Origin: an uncultured Porphyromonadaceae bacterium
GTDB lineage: Bacteria > Bacteroidota > Bacteroidia > Bacteroidales > Muribaculaceae
Length of the DNA: 15,181 nt
Direction of reading: 5' to 3'
NCBI GenBank assembly: GCA_905193485.1
Contig: CAJJOX010000030.1
Coordinates: 1 to 15,181, forward strand
The notes under the pieces are model-generated. The model made no database searches. It was not told where the DNA came from and saw nothing but the letters and a program-made list of their open reading frames with translations. Position 1 is the first letter of the stretch. The number at the start of each line of letters is the position of its first letter. A program made the translations under genes and the position numbers. Positions 1-6,866 of the stretch are shown one piece after another.

Positions 1-1150
1 TTCCAAAACCGGGCATGGTCACACCGATGATGTCCTTGACATCACCGCCAAGATTTTTAACGGTTTCCACCGCTACAAGCAATGCGAGCGTGGAATCAAG
101 ACCACCCGAAATTCCCACGACAAGACGGTTACTGCCTACGGCACGCAACCTGCGAGCGAGGCCACATTGCTGAATTGTCGAGATTTCACGGGCTCGATCA
201 TCAAGTATCCGGTTATTTGACGGTATGAACGGTTGCGGATTTATCTTACGGTATTCGGGCACATATCCGTCATTCCACGGCTCTGCCGTCAAAGAATGGG
301 ATGATGCGACACTGGATAGACATCCGTTATTCCGTGCACAGTCGACGAATGAGGTCGTATGCTCGCGGTCGCGGTCTATTGCGTCTATATCGATATCTAC
401 TATAACGGTCGGAGCGGAAAGATAATCAAGCCTATCGTTCTCTTCCAACAAAACGCCACGCTCCGCAACGATCGTTTTAGGCAAAAACACAAGATCGGTC
501 GTCGACTCTCCGAAGCCGGCCGAAGAATAGACATACCCGCAGATGCATCGGGCCGACTGTTGGCGTATCAGCGAAACAAGATAGTCATGCTTCCCGATAA
601 GATCGTCCGAAGCCGATAGATTGCAGATCACCTGAGCCCCACCCATAGCATCGTTGCACGACGGCGGGACAGGCACCCAAAGATCCTCGCATATCTCAAT
701 GCCTATCTTTACGCCATGGCTCGTAAACAAACGTGACGATTGGGGCAACGATGAAGGCGCAAACCAACGCCGCTCATAAAATTCGTTATATGACGGCAAA
801 TAGGTTTTCTCTACAATATCGATTTCATCGTTGCGTATAAAAGCCGCACAGTTATATATAGCGCCCCCGGACCTGCGCATAGGAAGTCCTACGACGGCAT
901 GAATTTTCATTTTCCGAATGGCACTGTGGATACGCTCCAACCCACGGTATGCCGCATCTAAAAGCGTTGCGCTGTGAAAAAGGTCGCCGCATGTATAACC
1001 CGTAATACATAATTCAGGATAGACGGCTATTTCCACTCGCTTTTTCTCAAGATCAACAAGTGATTCAATTATACGATCGACATTATACCCGACATCGGCA
1101 ACGCGGTGCTGCGGCGCCACTGATGCTATTCTGAGGAAACCGTTTGTCAT
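1..1150 (-). CDS. nadE: NAD+ synthetase, glutamine-hydrolysing (N-terminal 383 residues; cut by window edge)
   Basis: This cytoplasmic enzyme performs the last step of NAD+ synthesis, amidating deamido-NAD+ with ATP and ammonia released from glutamine. I translated the minus strand from the ATG at 1150-1148; the frame stays open to base 1 with no frameshift. The N-terminal nitrilase-type glutaminase domain shows the expected Glu-Lys-Cys triad: Glu46 in YPELCITGY, Lys115 in VEKTYLP and Cys154 in GIEICEDLW, followed by the family motif CNLSAS. The start of the synthetase domain has the PP-loop SGGLDST at residues 348-354, then GVTMPGFG at the edge. Such fused NadE proteins usually have roughly 640 residues, so about 40% is missing to the left. 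The gene is divergent from the beta-barrel gene and has its own putative promoter at 1170-1177. Identification is very secure. Confidence 0.96.
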   Translation of the reverse strand, partial: MTNGFLRIASVAPQHRVADVGYNVDRIIESLVDLEKKRVEIAVYPELCITGYTCGDLFHSATLLDAAYRGLERIHSAIRKMKIHAVVGLPMRRSGGAIYNCAAFIRNDEIDIVEKTYLPSYNEFYERRWFAPSSLPQSSRLFTSHGVKIGIEICEDLWVPVPPSCNDAMGGAQVICNLSASDDLIGKHDYLVSLIRQQSARCICGYVYSSAGFGESTTDLVFLPKTIVAERGVLLEENDRLDYLSAPTVIVDIDIDAIDRDREHTTSFVDCARNNGCLSSVASSHSLTAEPWNDGYVPEYRKINPQPFIPSNNRILDDRAREISTIQQCGLARRLRAVGSNRLVVGISGGLDSTLALLVAVETVKNLGGDVKDIIGVTMPGFG

Positions 1151-1169
1151 TTTTGCTGTTAATTTTCCA

Positions 1170-1177
1170 CAAAATTA
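1170..1177 (-). promoter_or_regulatory. Putative Bacteroidota -7 promoter element for nadE
   Basis: On the minus strand these bases read TAATTTTG, an exact match to the Bacteroidota -7 consensus TAnnTTTG. It lies 19 bases upstream of the nadE ATG. A TTTG that could act as the -33 element lies at 1205-1202, giving a spacer of 24 bases, somewhat longer than usual; a second TTTG at 1192-1189 is too close. The assignment rests on the motif and its position only. Confidence 0.5.
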
Positions 1178-1220
1178 CGCATTTCCATCAAACCGTTCGC
1201 ACAAATTGAACAGAAAGAAT

Positions 1221-1228
1221 TATTTTTG
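1221..1228 (+). promoter_or_regulatory. Putative Bacteroidota -7 promoter element for the beta-barrel gene
   Basis: The sequence TATTTTTG matches TAnnTTTG and lies 52 bases upstream of the ATG at 1281. The -33 region holds only the near match TTCG at 1196-1199 (spacer 21). The predicted transcript would start around 1234, inside an imperfect direct repeat (1231-1253). Confidence 0.5.
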
Positions 1229-1230
1229 CG

Positions 1231-1253
1231 TTAACAATCTGAATTAACATTCT
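1231..1253 (+). repeat. Imperfect direct repeat in the beta-barrel gene leader
   Basis: Two copies of a 10-base unit, TTAACAATCT (1231-1240) and TTAACATTCT (1244-1253), match at 9 of 10 positions with a period of 13 bases. They sit immediately downstream of the putative -7 element, where a repressor or other leader-binding factor could act. The region is AT-rich, so chance similarity is possible. Confidence 0.4.
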
Positions 1254-1280
1254 CACATTACCGGATAATAAAACCGTCAC

Positions 1281-1826
1281 ATGAAAAAAAGAATATTTTC
1301 ACTGATCGTTGCGACAATAACTTTTATCGGCATTTTGATGCCGTCTGAAATACATGCACAGACGTGGCGCGGACAGAAAAGCGTGGGACTCCGAGGCGGA
1401 TTCACCACGCGCAACACCACAGCCATGGCAGGACTATATTTCTCCTATCGATTCTCCGATCATTTCCGGTTTGCGCCAAAAGTCGACTATGCATTCAGGC
1501 ATAAAGGCATTGACGCATTTTCATTCAATTTCGACACGGAAATGCCTATCGCTCTTGACGGGATGGTCGGCAAAGTCAATTTTTATCCGATTGCAGGCCT
1601 TAACTACTCAACCTTCACAAGCCACAATCCATCCGGAGATATCAAAAACCTGTCTGAAGACAGCGACGACGCCTCGCAACGCACCAGCCGATTCGGGCTC
1701 AATTTCGGTGCCGGCATCGAATATTTCGCGACACCTACGTTGCGATTGGCATTCGAAAGCAAATGCCTTCTGATGAAACAGTACAGCGGAGGTTGGTTCA
1801 ACGCTTCGATCGGCTATGTATTCTGA
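1281..1826 (+). CDS. Small outer-membrane beta-barrel protein (OmpA/Opacity-like barrel)
   Basis: The 181-residue product starts with a clear Sec signal peptide: MKK, a hydrophobic core, and a likely cleavage after Ala26 (IHA-Q). The mature part has alternating hydrophobic/aromatic and polar residues typical of amphipathic transmembrane strands, Gly-rich segments such as GLRGGF and FGLNFGAGIEYF, and ends in an aromatic strand with C-terminal Phe (SIGYVF), the classical outer-membrane barrel insertion signal. The length suits an eight-stranded barrel without a peptidoglycan-binding domain. No enzymatic motif is seen, so the role (structural porin-like protein, adhesin or other) is unknown. It is a single-gene unit with its own promoter, divergent from nadE and convergent with the acyl-CoA ligase. 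The ATG at 1281 is chosen because it gives an intact signal peptide. Confidence 0.85.
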   Translation: MKKRIFSLIVATITFIGILMPSEIHAQTWRGQKSVGLRGGFTTRNTTAMAGLYFSYRFSDHFRFAPKVDYAFRHKGIDAFSFNFDTEMPIALDGMVGKVNFYPIAGLNYSTFTSHNPSGDIKNLSEDSDDASQRTSRFGLNFGAGIEYFATPTLRLAFESKCLLMKQYSGGWFNASIGYVF

Positions 1827-1863
1827 GGTCTTGATCCCCACGCACAAAGCGGGTATCTATTCT

Positions 1864-3528
1864 TTAGTCCAGCTTATAGAGATATCTCTTGATTGAGCGT
1901 TTGGGAGTTTTTTCAAACTCTTCGCTCATCAGTTTGTGTCGTGACACTTTTGAATATGCAGGTACTTCTTTATTAAGCGCCTCGATATTTTCATCCATCA
2001 CAGCATCGATATCATCTATGCTTAGCCCCTCCTTGCCGGCAAGATCATAATCAGGATATATGAGGGCGACAAGCTGCCTCCCGTCGGATACGACAATTGA
2101 TTCGCTTACATATGGCAAATTATTGAGAATCTGTTCGATCTCCTCCGGATATATGTTCTGGCCGGACGGCCCGAGAATCATATTCTTGTCTCGCCCCCTA
2201 AGATAGATAAAGTTGTCTCCATCAATCACACCGATATCTCCGGTACACAACCATCCGTCCTTATCCATACATGCGGCCGTGGCATCAGAATTCTTAAAAT
2301 ACCCCTTCATCACATTTTCGCCCTTTACCCAGATAATACCTGCGCCTGTTTCCGGATCGGGATTTTCCACCCTGCCTGTCATGCGGTCTACGATACGTCC
2401 GCATGAACCTTTACGTGCCTCTCGCCAAGGAGCATACGAGATAAGCGGCGCGCATTCCGTCATGCCGTAGCCTACAGTAAACGGGAAATCGATTTTACGC
2501 AGGAACAATTCAACATCTTTATTAAGGGCGGCACCGCCAATAATCATCTCCTCAAGCTGACCTCCGAATGTAGCCGAAAGCTGCTGTTTTATTCGCGAGA
2601 GCAATCGGTCGTCGACAAACGGCACATGCATCAAAATCTTCATCAAGGGTTTGTCAAGCAACGGGAATACTTTGGTCTTGATGATTTTCTCGATAATGAG
2701 CGGCACGGAAACAATAAGTTTTGGACGCACTCGCGAGAAAGCGTCCATGATGACACGTGGCGAAGGCATGCGTGTGAGGAAATGGATGTGACACCCTTTG
2801 ACGAACGGATGCAACAATTCAACCACAAGACCATACATATGCGCGAGCGGGAGCATGCTCACAATATTGTCGCCGGATGAAAGAAAATGGATCCCATCAA
2901 TAGTAAACTGCACGTTAGACCACAGATTCCGTCCGCTGAGCATCACTCCTTTCGAAAAGCCTGTCGAACCGGACGTATAATTAATCATCATCAGCTCATC
3001 CGGATTGTCTATGGCAACCACTTTGAAATCAGCTGACGTGAATCGTTCCGGAAACTTCTTGCCGAACAATTCATTGAGCCTGTTGCGGGTATACGTGAGC
3101 ATCTCATCACGCGACAGCAACAATGAAAAATCCGATAAGTTGAAAGCTCCTATCAGACCTTCCATCGACTCCGAATCAAGGTTTTCCCAAACGCCACTGT
3201 CCGTAAACAGCAATTTCGATTCGCTGTGATTGACCAGATGGTGGATCATATCTGGCTTAAATTCATTAAGGATAGGCACGGCGACCACACCATAAGTGAG
3301 AGCTCCTAAAAACGCCACAGACCATTGCGCGGAATTGCGGCCGCAGATAGCAAGTTTATCACCGGATTTCAGCCCACAACGTTCAAAAATAATGTGTAGC
3401 TTGGTGATCTTGCGTGCCACATCCTTATAACTGTATGATACGCCGTCAAAATCCGTAAGCGCCGGGAGTTCCCAATTAGAAGTAATTGACTGTAATATAT
3501 ATTCGTTTAACGTTGCCTTTCTATCCAT
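1864..3528 (-). CDS. AMP-forming long-chain-type acyl-CoA ligase (FadD/LACS-like)
   Basis: This 554-residue member of the adenylate-forming superfamily would activate a carboxylic acid, probably a fatty acid, to acyl-AMP and then acyl-CoA in the cytoplasm. Visible motifs are the ATP-binding P-loop YTSGSTGFSKG (184-194), LPLAHMYG (227-234), the adenine-binding motif VGYGMTE (352-358), the hinge-region TGD (429-431) with GRDKNMI (445-451), and QNIYPEEIE (457-465). The length and the motif spacing fit long-chain ligases. The C-terminal catalytic-lysine region reads FEKTPKRSIKRYLY (538-551); which lysine is catalytic is not obvious. Hydrophobic stretches are short, so it is likely soluble or peripheral. 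Substrate cannot be told from sequence; a short- or medium-chain acid or another carboxylate is possible. It is transcribed alone, divergent from the TlpA-like gene, with a putative -7 element at 3561-3568. The ATG at 3526-3528 leads directly into the conserved N-terminus. Confidence 0.9.
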   Translation of the reverse strand: MDRKATLNEYILQSITSNWELPALTDFDGVSYSYKDVARKITKLHIIFERCGLKSGDKLAICGRNSAQWSVAFLGALTYGVVAVPILNEFKPDMIHHLVNHSESKLLFTDSGVWENLDSESMEGLIGAFNLSDFSLLLSRDEMLTYTRNRLNELFGKKFPERFTSADFKVVAIDNPDELMMINYTSGSTGFSKGVMLSGRNLWSNVQFTIDGIHFLSSGDNIVSMLPLAHMYGLVVELLHPFVKGCHIHFLTRMPSPRVIMDAFSRVRPKLIVSVPLIIEKIIKTKVFPLLDKPLMKILMHVPFVDDRLLSRIKQQLSATFGGQLEEMIIGGAALNKDVELFLRKIDFPFTVGYGMTECAPLISYAPWREARKGSCGRIVDRMTGRVENPDPETGAGIIWVKGENVMKGYFKNSDATAACMDKDGWLCTGDIGVIDGDNFIYLRGRDKNMILGPSGQNIYPEEIEQILNNLPYVSESIVVSDGRQLVALIYPDYDLAGKEGLSIDDIDAVMDENIEALNKEVPAYSKVSRHKLMSEEFEKTPKRSIKRYLYKLD

Positions 3529-3560
3529 AAACAGTAGAGAAATCTTTTGATTTTACTCGA

Positions 3561-3568
3561 CAAAAGTA
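3561..3568 (-). promoter_or_regulatory. Putative Bacteroidota -7 promoter element for the acyl-CoA ligase
   Basis: The minus strand reads TACTTTTG, matching TAnnTTTG, 32 bases upstream of the ATG at 3528. No clear TTTG occurs at the usual -33 distance. It is arranged back to back with the element at 3634-3641. Confidence 0.45.
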
Positions 3569-3633
3569 GTGAATAATCTGTAACCCGACATCATTTAGTG
3601 CGTAAAAACACACGTTTTTCAAAAAGAAGTGAG

Positions 3634-3641
3634 TAAATTTG
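3634..3641 (+). promoter_or_regulatory. Putative Bacteroidota -7 promoter element for the TlpA-like gene
   Basis: TAAATTTG matches TAnnTTTG, 34 bases upstream of the ATG at 3676 and only 11 bases upstream of the earlier ATG at 3653. A T-rich stretch (3615-3619) lies near the expected -33 position. It may also drive pheS and genes further downstream, since no other -7 match is seen before pheS. Confidence 0.45.
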
Positions 3642-3652
3642 CATCCGGATTC

Positions 3653-3679
3653 ATGAATCAAACCATCAACAAAAAATGA
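3653..3679 (+). other. Eight-codon upstream ORF overlapping the TlpA-like start, ending in an A6 tract
   Basis: ATG at 3653-3655 opens a short ORF encoding MNQTINKK, which stops at TGA 3677-3679 and overlaps the downstream start codon as ATGA. The last two sense codons and the first base of the next ATG form a run of six A (3671-3676). One extra A, or a net -1 shift, would join this peptide in frame to the TlpA-like protein and supply the lysines its signal peptide lacks. It could be the true start affected by a homopolymer length change, a short leader ORF, or chance. Confidence 0.45.
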
Positions 3680-4734
3680 ATAGTAACCTATTTTTCGGAT
3701 CGATGCTTGCGTTAGCCGCTGCATCGTGCGCCAACGCCACAGAACCCGCCAATTGCACATTATCCGTCAATCTATCTCCCGACGAAGATGGCATATATGT
3801 CTATCTGACCGACTATGACAGCGGCGTAAAAGTCGACAGCGCTCTTGTAGACAACGGAATGGCAAAATTTGAAGAGCATGTCGACACGCCCTATTATGCA
3901 CGCCTTCTCATCGAGGGTCAGCGTCTTGGCGATATCTTTATCGAACCGGCTCAGATCTCGGTCAACCCGACAGAGCATAAAATTGAAAGCAACGGGAAAC
4001 TTTATAGTTCTCTGGAAAACATGCAGAAGGATCTTGGCGCTATCGTGTCTGAATTCCGTGCACTTCCCGATGATTCCACTTCGACTGAACGCGCCGAAGC
4101 ACTTGGCAAACGCTACGACACCATATTGGATTCGACCATGAACGCCAACATCGACAATGCTCTCGGATATTTGCTTTTCATTTCTGCCATACAAAGCTAT
4201 GACCTCGGCGAACTTGACGAAGCATTGGTCAAATATCCCCATTTCAAAAAATCGCAACGTGTAAGCCGCTCCCGCGAGCATCTTATTGTTAAAGATGAAA
4301 CCTCCGTAGGGCACAAATACAAAGATTTTGCCATAACCAACGATGGTAAGACTCAACGTCTAAGTGATTTCCTTGGTTCGGACCACTATACTCTCGTCGA
4401 TTTTTGGGCCAGCTGGTGCGGTCCATGCATCCGTGAGTTAAGCGTAATCAAGAAACTATATGAAAAATATAACGGTAAAGGCATCAATTTCCTTGGCGTA
4501 GCTGTTTGGGACGAGCCTCAAAATACCGTCAAAGCCATTGAAGAGCATCAGATACCATGGGACGTGATCATTAACGCACAGACAATTCCTACTGATCTCT
4601 ATGGCATTTCAGGCATTCCATGCATAATTCTCATCGCGCCCGACGGAACCATTGTGAGCCGAGACCAGCAAGACGAGAATCTTGTGCGTGATGTCGAAGC
4701 AGCCATGGCAGAATTCAACAAAACGACTGAATGA
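3676..4734 (+). CDS. TlpA-like thiol-disulfide oxidoreductase, probable lipoprotein, with N-terminal DUF4369-like region
   Basis: The 352-residue protein is an extracytoplasmic thioredoxin-fold protein that would reduce or exchange disulfides in the envelope. The N-terminus is hydrophobic with a probable lipobox (AAAS-Cys18), suggesting a lipid-anchored protein. Residues about 25-125 resemble the beta-rich DUF4369 domain often fused to TlpA in Bacteroidota, followed by a helical linker. The thioredoxin domain (about 210-350) has FWASWCGPC with the redox pair Cys248/Cys251, and the cis-proline region GIPC with Pro315 followed by Cys316. Family members more often have Thr or His after this proline. 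The signal peptide has no Lys or Arg before its hydrophobic core, which is unusual and makes the ATG at 3676 uncertain (see the upstream ORF at 3653). The gene precedes pheS by 49 bases and may be co-transcribed. The partner protein is unknown. Confidence 0.88.
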   Translation: MNSNLFFGSMLALAAASCANATEPANCTLSVNLSPDEDGIYVYLTDYDSGVKVDSALVDNGMAKFEEHVDTPYYARLLIEGQRLGDIFIEPAQISVNPTEHKIESNGKLYSSLENMQKDLGAIVSEFRALPDDSTSTERAEALGKRYDTILDSTMNANIDNALGYLLFISAIQSYDLGELDEALVKYPHFKKSQRVSRSREHLIVKDETSVGHKYKDFAITNDGKTQRLSDFLGSDHYTLVDFWASWCGPCIRELSVIKKLYEKYNGKGINFLGVAVWDEPQNTVKAIEEHQIPWDVIINAQTIPTDLYGISGIPCIILIAPDGTIVSRDQQDENLVRDVEAAMAEFNKTTE

Positions 4735-4783
4735 CAATACGTCGGTTATCGTTACATATCCGGCATTACAATATAACAGGACA

Positions 4784-5803
4784 ATGATTGAAAAAATCAA
4801 CAATCTTAAAGCAGAAATTGCTACCCTTACAGCATCAAACGATGCTGATGTCGAAGCTTTGCGCATTAAATATCTAAGTAAAAAAGGTGTGATATCGCTG
4901 CTTTTCAACGATTTCCGCACCGTTCCGGCAGAGCAGAAACGAGCTATAGGTCAAGCGCTCAATGAACTTAAGACGCTTGCCACAGAAAAAATCAACCTAT
5001 TGCGTGAGGAACTTTCCGATAAAGACAATGGCGAGTCTGCGATTGATCTTTCACGCACTCCGGCAATGATGCCTCTCGGCTCACGGCATCCGCTGTCTAT
5101 TGTCCGCAATGAAATCGTTTCGATCTTCTCCCGACTCGGATTCACCGTTGCCGAAGGGCCGGAAATCGAGGACGACTGGCATGTGTTTTCGTCCCTTAAC
5201 TTCGCTGCCGATCATCCGGCACGAGATATGCAGGACACATTTTTTATCAAACGCAATCCCGATGTGCTTCTTCGCACCCACACCTCATCGGTACAATCGC
5301 GCGTAATGGAACACAGCCAACCGCCAATCCGCATCATCTGCCCGGGTCGAGTATATCGAAACGAGGCCATATCGGCTCGAGCTCATTGCTTCTTCCATCA
5401 AGTAGAAGCTTTATATGTCGACAAAAACGTTTCGTTCGCTGATCTCAAGCAGACATTGCTCTATTTCGCGCGTGAAATGTTCGGTCCCGAAACGAAGATA
5501 CGCCTGCGCCCAAGCTATTTCCCTTTCACCGAACCTTCGGCGGAAATGGATATTTCGTGTAATCTTTGCGGCGGTAAGGGATGCTCCTTCTGCAAACATA
5601 CGGGATGGGTGGAAATTCTCGGATGCGGGATGGTTGATCCGAACGTGCTCGATGCATGCGGCATCGACTCGAAGATATATAGCGGATTCGCTCTCGGCAT
5701 GGGCATTGAGCGTATCACCAATCTGAAATATCAGGTGAAGGATCTGCGCATGTTCTCTGAAAACGACCGTCGTTTTCTCGAGCAATTCCAGAGCGCCCGA
5801 TAA
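4784..5803 (+). CDS. pheS: Phenylalanyl-tRNA synthetase alpha subunit
   Basis: The alpha subunit of the alpha2beta2 enzyme carries the class II catalytic core that charges tRNA-Phe. The N-terminal about 85 residues form the tRNA-binding helical arm. Class II motif 2 appears as GRVYRNEAISARAHCFFHQ (188-206), the Phe pocket as FTEPSAE (248-254), and motif 3 as GFALGMGIER (301-310). A four-cysteine knuckle (Cys259, 262, 267, 270) within CNLCGGKGCSFC is typical of many bacterial PheS proteins. I place the start at ATG 4784 and not the earlier in-frame ATG at 4682, because 4682 lies inside the TlpA-like gene and the 339-residue product begins exactly where PheS proteins do (MIEKINNL). No pheT follows; in Bacteroidota the two subunit genes are commonly apart. 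The stop is 12 bases before crcB. Confidence 0.97.
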   Translation: MIEKINNLKAEIATLTASNDADVEALRIKYLSKKGVISLLFNDFRTVPAEQKRAIGQALNELKTLATEKINLLREELSDKDNGESAIDLSRTPAMMPLGSRHPLSIVRNEIVSIFSRLGFTVAEGPEIEDDWHVFSSLNFAADHPARDMQDTFFIKRNPDVLLRTHTSSVQSRVMEHSQPPIRIICPGRVYRNEAISARAHCFFHQVEALYVDKNVSFADLKQTLLYFAREMFGPETKIRLRPSYFPFTEPSAEMDISCNLCGGKGCSFCKHTGWVEILGCGMVDPNVLDACGIDSKIYSGFALGMGIERITNLKYQVKDLRMFSENDRRFLEQFQSAR

Positions 5804-5815
5804 TCGGCATCAACA

Positions 5816-6196
5816 ATGGCAGCGTTGTTGGAAATCGCACTTGTGGCCATTGGCGGAGCTGTCGGATGCGTGAGCCGATACGAGGCCGACCAGCTGAACA
5901 TTTTCGCCGACAAGATCTACAATACCCTTTTCATAAATATCACAGGATGCCTTTTGATCGGCATCCTGTGGTCATTATTGGACAAAGCGAATGCCACATC
6001 CGGGCTTATTTACCGGACTGCCGTGACCGGCTTGCTCGGAGGATTCACCACATTCTCGGCTTTCTCACTTCATCCCGTCCTGATGATGCGCGACGGCAAC
6101 ATTTCAGCGGCTCTCCTTTATGTTCTGCTCAGCGTAGCCGGAGGTATCGCCGCATGCGCCGCAGGGCTTTTTATCACAGACAAAATGATCAATTGA
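5816..6196 (+). CDS. crcB: Fluoride channel/exporter CrcB (FluC)
   Basis: This 126-residue inner-membrane protein belongs to the Fluc family of fluoride channels, which work as dual-topology homodimers and let toxic fluoride leave the cell. Four hydrophobic segments are visible (about residues 3-19, 36-54, 66-84 and 96-120). Signature motifs are GGAVGCVSRY near the N-terminus, FINITGCLLIG with the conserved Asn, and LLGGFTTFSAFS, which contains the paired phenylalanines of the ion pathway. The length is normal for a single-gene homodimer. It begins 12 bases after pheS and ends 25 bases before nth. There is no room between pheS and crcB for a fluoride riboswitch, so expression probably follows the pheS transcript. 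Confidence 0.95.
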   Translation: MAALLEIALVAIGGAVGCVSRYEADQLNIFADKIYNTLFINITGCLLIGILWSLLDKANATSGLIYRTAVTGLLGGFTTFSAFSLHPVLMMRDGNISAALLYVLLSVAGGIAACAAGLFITDKMIN

Positions 6197-6221
6197 TTTA
6201 TCTCATCTCTCCATAATCATC

Positions 6222-6866
6222 ATGAAAATTGCCGAACGCTACAAGAAAGTGATCGATTGGTTTCAGCAGACAATGCCGATTGTAGAAACCGAGCTACACT
6301 ATAGCGACCCATATCAGCTGCTTGTTGCCGTCATCCTTTCCGCACAATGTACTGATAAACGAGTCAATATTGTCACACCGCCCCTTTTCGAAGCATATCC
6401 AACCGCCTACGATCTCGCCAAAGCGAATGTCGACGACATTTACGACTACATCCGTAGCATATCCTATCCCAACAACAAGGCTCGCAATCTTCTTGGAATG
6501 GCGCAAGTTCTGGTTGACCGCTACGGAGGAGTGGTTCCGTCTGAGATAGAGGACCTTCTGACGTTGCCCGGAGTCGGCCGGAAAACAGCTAACGTGATCT
6601 TATCAGTGGTTTTTGGCAAAGCGGCGATGGCTGTTGATACACATGTATTCCGTGTCAGCGAAAGAATTGGACTTACCACCGGAAGCAAAAGTGTCCTTCA
6701 GACGGAAAAGGCTCTCACAAAACATATCCCCGGCCAACTCATTCCAAAAGCCCATCACTGGCTCATCCTGCATGGGCGATACGTTTGTAAGGCTCGCCGA
6801 CCGGAATGTGGCAGATGCGGTCTTACTCCAGTTTGCCGATATTATCAACAAAACGCCAATGAGTGA
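6222..6866 (+). CDS. nth: Endonuclease III (bifunctional DNA glycosylase/AP lyase)
   Basis: The 214-residue enzyme starts base-excision repair by removing oxidised pyrimidines and cutting the abasic site. The helix-hairpin-helix LPGVGRKTANV (115-125) contains the catalytic Lys121, and VDTHVFRV (138-145) contains the catalytic Asp139; these correspond to Lys120 and Asp138 of the E. coli enzyme. The C-terminal [4Fe-4S] loop has the expected C-x6-C-x2-C-x5-C spacing at Cys189, 196, 199 and 205. Length matches the family (E. coli about 211 residues). The stop codon lies inside the first codons of tilS (8-base overlap), which suggests translational coupling. All key residues are present, so it should be active. 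Confidence 0.97.
   Translation: MKIAERYKKVIDWFQQTMPIVETELHYSDPYQLLVAVILSAQCTDKRVNIVTPPLFEAYPTAYDLAKANVDDIYDYIRSISYPNNKARNLLGMAQVLVDRYGGVVPSEIEDLLTLPGVGRKTANVILSVVFGKAAMAVDTHVFRVSERIGLTTGSKSVLQTEKALTKHIPGQLIPKAHHWLILHGRYVCKARRPECGRCGLTPVCRYYQQNANE

Noticed and set aside
225..619. Open frames on the plus strand (225-425, 359-619) within nadE.
   Set aside because: They lie opposite a clearly conserved nadE frame and resemble no protein.
1833..1857. Possible bidirectional terminator between the convergent beta-barrel and acyl-CoA ligase genes (GATCCCC and GGGTATC).
   Set aside because: The stem is only six pairs with one mismatch and an 11-base loop, and no strong U-tract follows, so I do not call it.
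3615..3625. TTTTTcAAAAA mini-palindrome in the ligase/TlpA intergenic region.
   Set aside because: Simple A/T tracts, too short and low in complexity to support a site.
3772..4356. 194-residue minus-strand open frame opposite the TlpA-like gene.
   Set aside because: No start region, motif or composition of a real protein; it mirrors the codon pattern of the conserved plus-strand gene.
4682..4783. Longer pheS beginning at ATG 4682.
   Set aside because: The extra 34 residues overlap the TlpA-like gene and are not PheS-like; ATG 4784 gives a normal 339-residue protein.
6613..6858. Longer tilS beginning at ATG 6613.
   Set aside because: The extension reads through nth in another frame and lacks TilS similarity; ATG 6859 begins just before the PP-loop.
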